Shown: piece by piece, positions 27,334 to 36,403 of the stretch
Numbering within the stretch: the first letter of the stretch is position 1
Layout: each line of letters begins with the position of its first letter
Assembly (NCBI RefSeq): GCF_000188155.2
Contig: NZ_KE124774.1
Span: 3,610,933 to 3,674,932, forward strand
Length of the DNA stretch: 64,000 nucleotides
Direction: 5' to 3'
Origin: Methylocystis sp. ATCC 49242
Lineage (GTDB): Bacteria; Pseudomonadota; Alphaproteobacteria; Rhizobiales; Beijerinckiaceae
Notes under the pieces: model-generated
Told to the model about the DNA's origin: nothing
Seen by the model: the letters and a program-made list of their open reading frames with translations, nothing else
Databases searched by the model: none
Position numbers and translations under genes: made by a program

Positions 27334-27388
27334 CGATTTTGTCGCAGCTCTGGTCGGGCTACGCCCTCCCCCCGCCGCGACAAAATCG
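27334..27388 (+). repeat. Stem-loop with conserved loop after IS3 OrfB
   Basis: A 12-bp perfect stem (CGATTTTGTCGC at 27334-27345 and its complement at 27377-27388) encloses TGGTCGGGCTACGCCCTCCC, the same loop core as the stem-loop after istB at 14958-15016. The stems themselves are unrelated. Confidence 0.6.
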
Positions 27389-27602
27389 AGACGCCCCGCG
27401 TTCAGCAAACCCCGGCAGCGATCCACTCAAAATCCGCCGGGAGCTGTCCAGACAACCGGGGCCAGCTCTGTGATCCAGCGCTCCGCGGAAGACGAATTTT
27501 CTCGACCAGAGAACCAGGGGACCGAGCGATCTGGATCAATGGCGTCGGCGATGACGGCGTCGTTCCCGATCGCGGATCCGTCTCCCTGACTTCGGCGGCG
27601 GC

Positions 27603-28232
27603 TCATCGGCCGGTGGCTAACTCCGCCGCCAGCGAAGTCGATCCATTTGTGGACGCCTCGCTCTTTTCTCCCCATCGGGGATAAGCGTTCAAGTCTAGAT
27701 CAAACAGATCGAGGACCCGGCCGATCGTGTGCGCGACCATGTCGTCCAGCGTCTGGGGACGCAAATAAAAGGCCGGGACGGGCGGCGCGATGATACCGCC
27801 CATTTCAGTAACCGCCAGCATGCTTTTCAAATGGCCGGCGTGAAGGGGCGTCTCCCGCAGCAGCAACACGAGCCGGCGGCGCTCCTTCAGGCAGACATCC
27901 GCCGCCCGGCTGATGAGGCCGGATGTGACCCCATGCGCGATGTCGCTCATGCTCCGCACCGAGCACGGCGCCACGATCATTCCCATGGTCCGGAAAGAGC
28001 CGCTGGAAATCGGCGCCGCGATATCGTTTGGCGAATAGACGACATCCGCGAGGCCGCGCAGTTCCTCCGAGGACAAATCCGATTCATAGGCGCGCGTCAT
28101 CTCGCCTGCCTTCGAAACGACGAGATGGCTCTCGACCTGCAACTCCCGAAGCGCCTTCAGGAGCCGCACGCCATAGACGATGCCGGTGGCGCCGGTGATG
28201 CCCACCACCATGCGCCGGGGCGCATTCCCCAT
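27603..28232 (-). CDS. ubiX: UbiX-type flavin prenyltransferase
   Basis: 209 residues from ATG 28232, preceded by AAGGAG. It makes prenylated FMN from FMN and dimethylallyl phosphate, the cofactor of UbiD decarboxylases. Motifs: VVGITGATGIVYGVRLLKAL, SSGSFRTMGMIVAPCSVRSM, DVCLKERRRLVLLLRETPLH and MGGIIAPPVPAFYLRPQTLD. The C-terminal 25 residues are variable. It starts 20 bp after the first UbiD gene and is clearly in its operon; it probably serves both UbiD enzymes of this region. Whether a second ubiX for ubiquinone synthesis exists elsewhere cannot be seen. Confidence 0.93.
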   Translation of the reverse strand: MGNAPRRMVVGITGATGIVYGVRLLKALRELQVESHLVVSKAGEMTRAYESDLSSEELRGLADVVYSPNDIAAPISSGSFRTMGMIVAPCSVRSMSDIAHGVTSGLISRAADVCLKERRRLVLLLRETPLHAGHLKSMLAVTEMGGIIAPPVPAFYLRPQTLDDMVAHTIGRVLDLFDLDLNAYPRWGEKSEASTNGSTSLAAELATGR

Positions 28233-28251
28233 TGTCAGACTCCTTGCATAA

Positions 28252-29889
28252 TCATTCGGAGGTCGAGCCGACATGCCGGGGGTCGAAGTTCGACAAGGCC
28301 GCTGGCTTCGCGTCGAAGGCGAAGGGGCGATTGGATAGGGTGTAGCGGTACCACGGCGCGTCGTTCACGCGGCCGAGCTTGTGGCGCAGGCCGCCGAACG
28401 CCCCGTAGATCAGCCTGTAGGGCTGGCCGTGGAAGCGCTTGAGAATATCGAGCCACGCGCGGGGCTCGGCGCCAATGAACGCCTCCATTTCATGGGCGAT
28501 CTCCTCCTCGGTCAGAAGCGTCACATTGTCTGGCGGGTCGCCGAGATCGGTCACCGCGCTTTTGATGAATTCGTCCGGATTCCAATCGCCGCCCATCGGC
28601 GTGGTGCAGTCCATGCCAATCTTCGAGGCGACGCCGGGTTCGGCGCATTTCGGATCGACCGTCATGGTGTTGCAGTCCTTGATCATCACGGTGTCGCGGT
28701 CGGGCATGTAGCGGAACGCCATGGCGGCGAGCACGGCCTGATCATCCCAGATGTCGACGTCGTCGTCGAACACCATCGCCACTTTGGGCAGCCCCTGCTT
28801 GGAGCAAGTGAGCATCAGGCCCAACGCTTGCTTGGCGTCGCCCGCGCCCAGCGGGCGAATCTTGGCATAGGCGATATTCGATAGACCACCTGCAGGGCAG
28901 CGCACCTCCACAACATCGATGCCCGCAAGGCGAAGCGCGCCGTAGAGGTCGGCCTCGATAGCGGGAAGCTGCAGCATATTGTCGGTGTACCAGGGATGCA
29001 TGCCGCCAATTGTGCAGTGTTGGTAGATCGGGTCCTTGCGATAGGTCATCGCCTTTACCTTCAGGCGATAATTGTGCTTCATTCCGCCACCATACATGCC
29101 GGTGAATTCGCCATAGGGGCCCTCATCGAAGTTCAGCCCCTCGGTGGCCATGAGCTCGCATTCGAGGATGAGTTCAGCATTGGCCGGAGCCAGCACGTCA
29201 ATTGTTTCGCATTTCACCATCTTCGCCGGCGCGCCGTAGAACCCTCCCAGCACCTCGAAATCATCGGTATCGCCCGGCACGCCAACCAGCGCCGCGATCT
29301 TGTCGAGGATCGGGCCGCCGATGACCATGGCGACCTCCAAGTTTTGTCCCTTCGCCGCCGCGGCCATCGCATGGATGCGCTGACGGTGCGAGGTGCACGT
29401 CATGTCAACGGACTTCTCGTTCTTCGAGCGGAACATGGAGCGATAGATGCCCCAGTCATAAACGCCGGTGTATGGGTGCTTGCTAATGAAGAGATTGTCG
29501 TTGGTATAGGCGTGGCCGTCGCGGTCGTGATGCAGGAACAGGGGAAGTCGGGTCAGGTCGACGTCGTCACCTTTCAAGATGACCTCCTTGCAGGGCGCCG
29601 TATCGACGATTTCCCATTTAACACGCGACTTCGCCTTCTCGGCCATCTTTCGGCCAGTCTGCGTCTTGTCGCACTCCATGGCCCAGGCATACATGTCCTG
29701 GTTCGAATAGGCATTGGCGAGGACCGAGAACTCGCAGTCCTTGATCTTCTCAATGAGCACCGCCTTGGTCGGATTGGCCTCAAGGATCATGGGAATTTGA
29801 TCGACGCGGATTTCACCGGTGATTCGGACAAGAAATCCGGCGGCGTCCATCGCCCGCACGAAATCAGGAAGGGACTGCTGGGACGGCAT
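28252..29889 (-). CDS. UbiD-family decarboxylase 1
   Basis: 545 residues, prenylated-FMN-dependent (de)carboxylase. The catalytic set is present: R150 in WGIYRSMF, E256 and E261 in DEGPYGEFTGMY. Other family blocks are DDVDLTRLPLFLHHD, AMVIGGPILDKIAALV, GGMHPWYTDNMLQLP and CTTPMGGDW. It is longer than UbiD proper and likely acts on a hydroxy-aromatic acid, not on octaprenyl-hydroxybenzoate, but the substrate cannot be read from sequence. It lies between an SRPBCC gene 22 bp upstream and ubiX 20 bp downstream, so a three-gene operon is likely. The ribosome-binding site is weak (GGAG about 11 bases from ATG). Confidence 0.9.
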   Translation of the reverse strand: MPSQQSLPDFVRAMDAAGFLVRITGEIRVDQIPMILEANPTKAVLIEKIKDCEFSVLANAYSNQDMYAWAMECDKTQTGRKMAEKAKSRVKWEIVDTAPCKEVILKGDDVDLTRLPLFLHHDRDGHAYTNDNLFISKHPYTGVYDWGIYRSMFRSKNEKSVDMTCTSHRQRIHAMAAAAKGQNLEVAMVIGGPILDKIAALVGVPGDTDDFEVLGGFYGAPAKMVKCETIDVLAPANAELILECELMATEGLNFDEGPYGEFTGMYGGGMKHNYRLKVKAMTYRKDPIYQHCTIGGMHPWYTDNMLQLPAIEADLYGALRLAGIDVVEVRCPAGGLSNIAYAKIRPLGAGDAKQALGLMLTCSKQGLPKVAMVFDDDVDIWDDQAVLAAMAFRYMPDRDTVMIKDCNTMTVDPKCAEPGVASKIGMDCTTPMGGDWNPDEFIKSAVTDLGDPPDNVTLLTEEEIAHEMEAFIGAEPRAWLDILKRFHGQPYRLIYGAFGGLRHKLGRVNDAPWYRYTLSNRPFAFDAKPAALSNFDPRHVGSTSE

Positions 29890-29911
29890 GGGGGAGAGCT
29901 CCAGACCGGAT

Positions 29912-30340
29912 TCAGGAAAAGACCGGGTCTGACAGGCCGGATTCGACGTATGCGCGCAGATGATCCATCAGCGCGCCCCAGATGGTGTTGCACTTGATGA
30001 AATTTGCTTCGTCATGTGGCCAGCCGCCATGGGTGACGCGGACGCGGGTCCGGCCGGGCGGCGCCGGAACGATGCTGAAAGCCGCAGTGGTGCCGACGGA
30101 GTCGCCGGGACCCTTGGCGCAGGTCCAGAGAAGTTCTTCCGGGTCATCCCGGTCGATGCGCCAGGAAAATTCGGGTCGGCCAGAATATTTCAAATTCCAC
30201 AACGTTCCGACTTCACCGCTCCCCTCGACGTGCGACGTATTCCATCCGCGAAGGCCGTCGGCGGTGCTGAGTGCTTTCCTGACCATTTCTGGATCCGCCG
30301 AAATGAATATCTCGTGCTTCAGTGAATGTGCGCCAGTCAT
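29912..30340 (-). CDS. SRPBCC (START-like) domain protein
   Basis: 142 residues with a single AHSA1/START-like helix-grip domain. HEIFISADPEMVRKALSTAD at the N-terminus, GWNTSHVEGSGEVGTLWNLK, FSWRIDRDDPEELLWTCAKG in the middle and RTRVRVTHGGWP then a long C-terminal helix. Such domains bind hydrophobic or aromatic ligands in a deep pocket. First gene of the SRPBCC-UbiD-UbiX operon; ATG 30340 follows AGGGGATCTAA. It might bind the aromatic substrate or product of UbiD, which is inference from position. Confidence 0.8.
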   Translation of the reverse strand: MTGAHSLKHEIFISADPEMVRKALSTADGLRGWNTSHVEGSGEVGTLWNLKYSGRPEFSWRIDRDDPEELLWTCAKGPGDSVGTTAAFSIVPAPPGRTRVRVTHGGWPHDEANFIKCNTIWGALMDHLRAYVESGLSDPVFS

Positions 30341-30508
30341 TTAGATCCCCTTTGAAGTGGCGAGATACTTGTCCGAATGGCGCGCGCAAGGCGAGCGACC
30401 GAGCCGCGTCGCGCCTCTCGTGAACCGTTGGCCGCCCTTGGCTCTCGGAAAGGAGCGACCGACGGCGACATCCGCTGTTTCGACTTCCAAGGCGGTCGGG
30501 CGCACGCT
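30341..30508. other. Gap upstream of the SRPBCC-UbiD-UbiX operon
   Basis: A 168-bp gap between the FUSC stop and the SRPBCC start, both on the minus strand. It must hold the promoter of the operon unless transcription continues from the FUSC gene. No hairpin with T-run or operator is obvious. Confidence 0.35.
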
Positions 30509-31549
30509 CTATGCCTCGCTACCAACGCGCGGCGCGGCGACGCGCGCGAGGACAGCGCTTCCGAAGACAATCGCCACGAGAGCGATCGTCGCGCCAAGCC
30601 CGGCCTCGACCAGACGTTCCATGAGCAGCGGCGACCAAGGAAGGGTTCCGCCAAGATTGCTCATGCCTATCGCCAGTGGCGTGATGAAGAGAAGTGCCAC
30701 CCCATAGTTGCGGTCGATGAACAGTTCCGCGACAGCCTGACATATCGCGATGATGAGAATGAGGGCGAGAGGTCCGGGTTCCTGCGCAAACAGCGCCGCG
30801 GCGATCAAGACGCCGCCGAGCGTGCCCGACAGTAGTTGGATCGTCCGATGCATGGCGTCGGCGGGGGGGAACGTCGGCATCAACGCCGCCACCGCGATGG
30901 GGGCCCAGAAGGGATGGCCGATATCGATGGAACGGGCGAGCAACCAAGCGCTGGTCACGGCCAGCGCCGCAATGATGATGACGATCGCATGGCGTGTCCT
31001 GTCGAGGATAGCTCGGCCGGCCTGTATCCTCCTGGGCACGCCACGCACGAGGGATCGCGCGTCCACGGCGCCATTCGGCTCCAGCATGGTGAGCAGAATC
31101 GAGAATCCGACCCCGCCGACGCCGGCGACAATGGCCGGCAGGATTTCGTTCGCTGTCAACGGAATGCTGGCGACGACCAGCAGCGCCAAGACGAAGAAGA
31201 TTTCGCCGCGCGGCGTCCATCCCATGACGGTTCCGAGCGTTCCCGCCGCCACCACAACGACGGCGAGCATGATGGACAACAGCCAATCCGGCCCCTGCGC
31301 CACAGAATAGACCGCCGCCACCGCGAGAGTGGCGACGAGCGCGACGCCGACCACGACTTGCGTCTCGACGCGGCGCTGGGTGGGTTCGCTGTGGCCATAG
31401 AGGGAGGTCAGCGCGCCGAAGGCCGCATAGACGGCAAAGTGAATGTGACCCGAAGCATACAGCGCCACGAGAGGCAGGCCCACCGAGGCACCAACGCGCA
31501 ACGCGGCTCGAATGTCCTGTGTCTTTACCTTGAAAGGAAAGCTGTGCAT
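30509..31549 (-). CDS. FUSC-family membrane protein, putative aromatic acid exporter
   Basis: 346 residues, mostly hydrophobic, with about ten to twelve transmembrane segments in two related halves (for example VGASVGLPLVALYASGHIHF / AVYAAFGALTSLYGH and PFWAPIAVAALMPTFPPADA). The pattern matches the FUSC (fusaric acid resistance / AaeB-like) families, which export aromatic carboxylic acids; this one lacks a large cytoplasmic domain. It starts 36 bp from the divergent UbiD 2 gene, so the two share a control region. Export of hydroxybenzoates is inferred from family and neighbours. Confidence 0.8.
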   Translation of the reverse strand: MHSFPFKVKTQDIRAALRVGASVGLPLVALYASGHIHFAVYAAFGALTSLYGHSEPTQRRVETQVVVGVALVATLAVAAVYSVAQGPDWLLSIMLAVVVVAAGTLGTVMGWTPRGEIFFVLALLVVASIPLTANEILPAIVAGVGGVGFSILLTMLEPNGAVDARSLVRGVPRRIQAGRAILDRTRHAIVIIIAALAVTSAWLLARSIDIGHPFWAPIAVAALMPTFPPADAMHRTIQLLSGTLGGVLIAAALFAQEPGPLALILIIAICQAVAELFIDRNYGVALLFITPLAIGMSNLGGTLPWSPLLMERLVEAGLGATIALVAIVFGSAVLARVAAPRVGSEA

Positions 31550-31585
31550 TATTCACGCACCTGCGAGCAGTGAGAATTTTGTAAC
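31550..31585. promoter_or_regulatory. Short divergent control region between FUSC and UbiD 2
   Basis: Only 36 bp separate the two divergent start codons, too short for two separate full promoters. The promoters must overlap the opposite coding regions or one gene must be read from further away. No clear palindrome is visible. Confidence 0.4.
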
Positions 31586-32944
31586 ATGCCGTACAAAGAC
31601 CTGCGAGCTTTTCTTTCGACCTTACGGCAATCCAGTGAATTGGTCGACATTACGCGGCCGATCGCCTTGCGGTATGACGTCGCCAAAGCTCTTGCCAAGA
31701 GCAGCGCGGTCGAGGGGCCGGCGCTCATGTTTAAGCAAAACGGAACGGAATTTCCGCTTGTCGCGGGCCTCTATGGTAATCGCCGGCGCGCGCTGATCGC
31801 CTTCGAGTCGACCGAGAAAACCATTCACGAACGCGTGACCAAAGGCATCGAGAATCCCATCGGCCCCGTCGACTTCGCCGGACCGGCGCCGTGCCAAGAA
31901 GTCGTCCTGACAGGTGATGACGTCGATCTCACGAAACTTCCGGTGCCGACATACAGTCCCCTGGATGGCGGGCCCTACATCACCGCTGGCATCGTTGTTT
32001 CCGAGGACCCCGACACGGGCGTTCCGGACATTGGCAACTACCGCTTTCAACTTCATGATTCACGCGTGCTGGGCGTGTTTTCCGCGCCGAATCACCGCTT
32101 CGGGAAGAACATGGCGAAAGCGATCGAGCGGAAGGTCTCGCTGCACGGCGCTATCGTCATCGGCATCGATCCCATGACGGCTTTCTCCTGCCAGGTTCAG
32201 TGCGCCGATAGCGCCAACGACTGGTTCGTCGCCGGCGGATTGCGTGGCGCGCCAGTAGAGTTGACGAACGCGCTGACCAGCACGCTCAAGGTGCCGGCCC
32301 ATGCCGAATTCATCATCGAGTTCGTAGTGGACGCAAATGATCAGCGTCAGGAAGGACCGCTCGGCGAATATACGGGATACTACACGCCCGCTTCGCCCAA
32401 GCCCACAGCCAAGGTGACGGCGATCACCCATCGCCGCGATGCAATTTTCCAGGGCCTTCTGACGGGCAAACCGATCACGGAGAACCATGTTCTCAAGCAG
32501 ATTCCATTTGAGGCGTCGATTCTGCGGCAGCTTCAGGCGCAGTTTCCCACCATTTCGGACATTTCGATCACCAGTTCTGGCGGCGTCCAGGTCTATGTCG
32601 TGATCGCGATGGCGCCGCGATACGCGGGCGAGGCGCGGCAGGCAATCCTCGCGGCGATGGCCTCGAACCTTCACCCGAAATGGGTGGTGGTCGTGGAGCC
32701 GGACATCGACGTCCGCAAATCATCGGAAGTGGAGTGGGCGATGTCGTTTCGAGTGAAGCCGCGCGAAGACGTATTCGTCGTCGATCATACGGCGGCGGCG
32801 CCGCTCGATCCCTATACCGACGGGGGCTATTCATCCTCGGTGGGCATAGACGCCACTCGGCCGTTCGGGGTGGCATTCCCTGAGGTTTCGGACGTGCCGG
32901 ACTGGCGGACATTCGACCTTCCAGAGATCAACCGAGGTAAATAA
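31586..32944 (+). CDS. UbiD-family decarboxylase 2
   Basis: 452 residues, prenylated-FMN-dependent (de)carboxylase, shorter than UbiD 1 and only distantly similar. R153 in DIGNYRFQLHD and E256/E261 in RQEGPLGEYTGYY form the catalytic set. Further blocks: DDVDLTKLPVPTYSPLDGG, AIVIGIDPMTAFSCQVQCAD, WFVAGGLRGAPVELT and SSVGIDATRPFG. This length and motif form fit UbiD relatives acting on hydroxy-aromatic acids. It has no UbiX of its own and would use the prFMN made by the gene at 27603-28232. Ribosome-binding site weak. Confidence 0.9.
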   Translation: MPYKDLRAFLSTLRQSSELVDITRPIALRYDVAKALAKSSAVEGPALMFKQNGTEFPLVAGLYGNRRRALIAFESTEKTIHERVTKGIENPIGPVDFAGPAPCQEVVLTGDDVDLTKLPVPTYSPLDGGPYITAGIVVSEDPDTGVPDIGNYRFQLHDSRVLGVFSAPNHRFGKNMAKAIERKVSLHGAIVIGIDPMTAFSCQVQCADSANDWFVAGGLRGAPVELTNALTSTLKVPAHAEFIIEFVVDANDQRQEGPLGEYTGYYTPASPKPTAKVTAITHRRDAIFQGLLTGKPITENHVLKQIPFEASILRQLQAQFPTISDISITSSGGVQVYVVIAMAPRYAGEARQAILAAMASNLHPKWVVVVEPDIDVRKSSEVEWAMSFRVKPREDVFVVDHTAAAPLDPYTDGGYSSSVGIDATRPFGVAFPEVSDVPDWRTFDLPEINRGK

Positions 32945-33031
32945 TACATCCCGTACATGAGGTTGCTGCTCCTCGGCGGCGGGGATGACCCTACCGCTGG
33001 CGATTCGTTGGACGATGAATGGAGAGCAACG

Positions 33032-33238
33032 ATGACGATGTTTGCAGGAATGGGCGTGGGCGGCAAGCGAATGGCGGTGTGCATTTTTTGAACGACGCAG
33101 GCAAGGTTGTTTGGCACGGAATGGCCGACACGCGCCCGGAGATGGTTGACGCTGCCTTACGGCGCTTCAAGGGTGAACTCACGAAGGTCGGACTGGAAAG
33201 CGGGCCGTTCAGGCCGCAACTAATCCGAGGCTGTGTAT
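33032..33238 (+). pseudogene. IS110-family transposase N-terminal remnant
   Basis: ATG 33032 gives MTMFAGMGVGGKRMAVCIF, then a frameshift leads to NDAGKVVWHGMADTRPEMVD and ALRRFKGELTKVGLESGPF. This is the N-terminal RuvC-like part of IS110 transposases with its first Asp replaced by Gly (GMGVGG for G-D-V). The C-terminal part is absent. Confidence 0.65.
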
Positions 33239-33748
33239 CAGTCGACGCGGGATGATCCGGTGATGGGCGCCAGCATTGAGGCGTTGCTCGAAGCTCTGGC
33301 GTCGATGGGGGCGCAACTGGCCAAGCTCGCCGACGGCCTCAAGGAACTGGCGCGCACTTCGAGGCGGCTGTCGCGGCATAGCCGAGAAAAGGTTTGATGA
33401 CGAAAAGGAGATTCTGAGTTGGAGCGATTCCGCCCCATCGGCGGTGAAGCGGGTGCGGACCGAAAGGGCGAGCACGCGACACGTTGGTTGCAGATCCAAA
33501 ACCCGCGCTTAATGCATTGCGCCGCCCGATAGGTCAGTGCCAGCGTCGGCCCGGAATGTTGACGCAGGCTCGAATGTCGGACGTCGAAAAATACCTTCGA
33601 TGCGGGCCGGCGCGAGGACGAGAAAACGCAAGAAGGCAGGTGACGCAGCGACCTCATGTAAAGAACCAACGGCGTCGCTGACTGAGTCATAAGTGGATTT
33701 CCCTGAGGTGGGTGTTCTGACTCATTTGGCGCGAGGAAGATTCGCGCC
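33239..33748. other. Decayed stretch with no supported gene
   Basis: A short plus-strand frame ending at 33396 reads MGASIEALLEALASMGAQLA then KLADGLKELARTSRRLSRHS, a helical, coiled-coil-like segment that I cannot assign. The rest shows no family pattern. It lies among IS110, IS630 and recombinase fragments. Confidence 0.35.
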
Positions 33749-33984
33749 ATGCCAGAGGCAGCGAAATTGCGAGAGGATGTTTCGGCTGGAGAGCTTCGGG
33801 CCTTTGCCCCGCGTTCGAAGGACGTAACTCAGAGCCGGCGCCCGCTGTCGCTGGCGGCGGTCCGCGAGGGAAGGACCGGGGTGAGGCTGCCAAGATTGGC
33901 GGCATGGATCGTCACACGTTGCTCGATTGGGTTCATCGCTTCATCGCTTCCGACCCAGAAGGCCTCTTCGATCATTTGACGGAC
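33749..33984 (+). pseudogene. IS630-family transposase N-terminal remnant
   Basis: Reads LREDVSAGELRAFAPRSKDV, TQSRRPLSLAAVREGR, then after a frameshift AAKIGGMDRHTLLDWVHRFI and ASDPEGLFDHLTDG. This is the HTH part of an IS630 transposase, distinct from the complete element at 17663-18708. It has no DDE domain. Confidence 0.7.
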
Positions 33985-33989
33985 GGCGC

Positions 33990-34176
33990 TGGCTTGACGA
34001 ATTGGTCGCCGGGACCGTCGCCGACACAGCCGCCCTCGCCAGGCGCGAACAAAGAACTGAGCGTTCGATCAGGATGACGCTTTCGCTAGAGTTTCTCGAT
34101 CCGGCGATCGCCAGAGCAGCCGTCGAAGAAAAGCTCTCCCGCGCGGCTATGGAGTCTCGCGCCTCGTCGATCTGCC
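33990..34176 (+). pseudogene. Site-specific recombinase C-terminal remnant
   Basis: WLDELVAGTVADTAALARRE, QRTERSIRMTLSLEFLDPAI and ARAAVEEKL, followed after a one-base frameshift by LPRGYGVSRLVDLPV. This is the conserved C-terminal tail of large serine recombinases (resolvase/invertase type with recombinase domain). It is joined to the IS630 remnant upstream and cut by the subtype C IS at 34177. Confidence 0.6.
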
Positions 34177-35269
34177 TGTCCTTGTCGGAAATTAAATCCG
34201 GACATATCGGTGATGTAGTCCGCCGAGAATTGGTGTGGGAACAATGCGTCCGACAGCCTGAATGGCGCGCGGTATGGGCGCGTGCTTGTTTAGTGAGAGG
34301 TGAGTCCGCGCATCATTGTAATACGCCATGTAAGTAAGAAGCACGTGGCGCAGATGCCGCTCGCCAAACACGACGACATGATCAAGACATTCTTGTCGGA
34401 CCGAGCCGATCAGCCGTTCCGCACAGCCGTTCTGCCAGGGCGAGCGCGGCGCGGTTGGACGGTCAGGAATGCCCATCGCCCGAAGGCGGCGTTTGAAGAT
34501 CTCGCCATAGGCGCTGTCGCGGTCGCGAATGAGATATCTCGGCGCGGGATCCCAGCCACAGCCTCGGTTAGTTGCCGGGCCAGCCATTCGGCGGTCGGAT
34601 GCGCCGTCACACCGAACCATAGCAGCCGACGTCGGTTGTGGCGTAAAATCAGCAGGCCATACAGTAGCTTGAAGGAGAACGTCGGAACCACGAACAGTTC
34701 CATCGACGCAATGCCATCGGCGTGGTTGCGGAGGAATGTCTTCCAGCCTTGAGAAGGAGGCCGGCGGCGTTTCGCCATGTACTTGGCGACCGAGGTTTGG
34801 CCAATATCGATTCCGAGTTTGAGCAATTCTCCGTGGATCCGCGGCGCGCCCCACAGGGGATTGGCCAGGCTCATGTCGCGGATCAGTTGTCGGACTTCCA
34901 GCGCCACTTTTGGCCTGCCGCTGCGAGGTCGCGACTTCCATCGCCAGAACAAACCAAAGCCAGCGCGATGCCAACGAATAACCGTCTCGGGCTTTACGAT
35001 GGCCAAGGCGTCTTTAACTCTCGGCGCTATCTGATACAGCCAATCGAAAAACAGACAATCGAAGGCGCTGAATGCCGGCCGCTTCGCCGATTTTCTGCGC
35101 AGGACGTTGAGTTGCTGGCGCAGCGCAACGATCTCCGCTTCCAGTGACGCTCTGGATCGGAACAGGTCGATGATCGCCCGCCAGATCAGCTTGAACACGT
35201 CCGTCATAAGACCAAGCATGCCCCAACTTTCAGAAGCATTCCAGTCAGATTGAATTTGCGGTAGGGACA
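34177..35269 (-). mobile_element. rve-type IS, subtype C (defective)
   Basis: Left end TGTCCTTGTCGGAAATTAAATC; right end, read inward from 35269, TGTCCCTACCGCAAATTCAATC: imperfect inverted repeats of about 22 bases. The AAATTAAATCCGG subterminal sequence is shared with subtype A. A possible GCC duplication flanks it. Its insertion removed the C-terminus of the tyrosine integrase. Confidence 0.75.
34192..35207 (-). pseudogene. Subtype C IS transposase, frameshifted
   Basis: An rve-type transposase of the same plan as subtypes A and B (LWRWKSRPRSGRP-type linker region, ANPLWGAPRIHGELLKLGID, RDRDSAYGE and AERLIGSVRQECLDH). One base is missing near 34560: the expected LTEACGWDPAPRYLIRDRD needs GCTTGTGG where GCTGTGG is found. 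The N-terminal frame therefore runs into nonsense, and the catalytic half is in another frame. Confidence 0.8.
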
Positions 35270-36317
35270 GCCGTCCGTCGCAAATCATGCGGCGTCCAAT
35301 GCGCGAGCGGCGCGCCGTCAACTCGCGCAATCTCGGCGTCGATTCGGTCGCGGACGCGCGAGAATGACGAACGGAACACGCGGCCGTCGTCAGCGACGCG
35401 TGCGGCGTGCAGCCGCTGAAGGATACGCAGCGCGGGCGCGGAAAGCGGCGTCACATGCGCCTTGCGGTTCTTGGCGCGCGCCGCCGGCAAGGTCCAAACG
35501 CCGTTGTCCAAATCGACTTCGCGCCATTCGAGGCGGGCGACTTCGCTGAAGCGCGCGGCCGTCAGAATCAAGAGCCGGATGAAATCGCCGTCTTCGCCGC
35601 CAAGGCGTTCGGCGGCGCGCCGCACGCTGGCCAGCTCGCGGCCGTCAAGCACGCGCTCGCGCGGCGTCTCGGCGTGAAGCGGCTCGATTCCGGCGGCGGG
35701 ATTGCGCGCAATCAATTCTTCGTCGACGGCATGGGCGAACAGGCGGCGCACGGTCGGCAACAGCCGATTGGCCATGACCGGCGCGCGTTCGCCGACGCAT
35801 TCGAGCAAGGCCCGCACGTCGGCGCGGGAGACTTCGGCAATCGGCCGCGCGCCCCAAGCGGCGACGACTTCGCGCCGCAACAGGCGTCCGGTTGCGTCGA
35901 CCGTCTTCGGGCTGGCCTTGCGCGCCATGCGCTGAAGGAAGCCGTCGACAAGCTCGGCGACGGTCTCGCGCTGGGGTTGACGGCGCTTGGCGGCGCGTTG
36001 CGCGGCGGCGGCGGCCTTGGCGGCTTCCTTGCGACGGCGTTTCAGCTCCGCAGGGTCTTTGCCTTCCAGCAACGCGAGACGCGCGGCGGCGGCGAGCTTT
36101 CGCGCCCCGTCGACGCCGATCGAGGCCGGACCGAGCGTCAGATTGCGCGATGCGCCGCCGAACCTTAGCGGAAGCCGAAGGACTTCGCGCCGGACGGGCG
36201 GATGACGACGCGAATCCGGGACTCGACGGGCAGTTCGTAAGGTCCGGCGCGAGGCGACAGCTTGGCGATGCGTGCATCGGTCAGCGGCTTTGTCTTTGCG
36301 GGAGATTGGGCGGGCAT
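35270..36317 (-). pseudogene. Tyrosine integrase, frameshifted and IS-truncated
   Basis: Starting at ATG 36317, the N-terminal DUF4102-type domain reads KPLTDARIAKLSPRAG then RIRVVIRPSGAKSFGFR. One missing base at about 36168 shifts the frame before RFGGASRNLTLGPASIG. The SAM-like domain and catalytic domain follow, with the box I Arg in TAARFSEVARLEW and HDLRRT of box II. The subtype C IS removes everything after this, including the catalytic Tyr. Such integrases use tRNA genes as targets, and tRNA-Lys lies 0.6 kb away. Confidence 0.88.
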
Positions 36318-36403
36318 TGGCGGGCGTCCTTTCAAAAAGTAGCGGCGGCGGCGGCACTGCGCCGACGGATCGGGCAAGCTGGCGCGCGTTGTAACTGCGC
36401 TGA

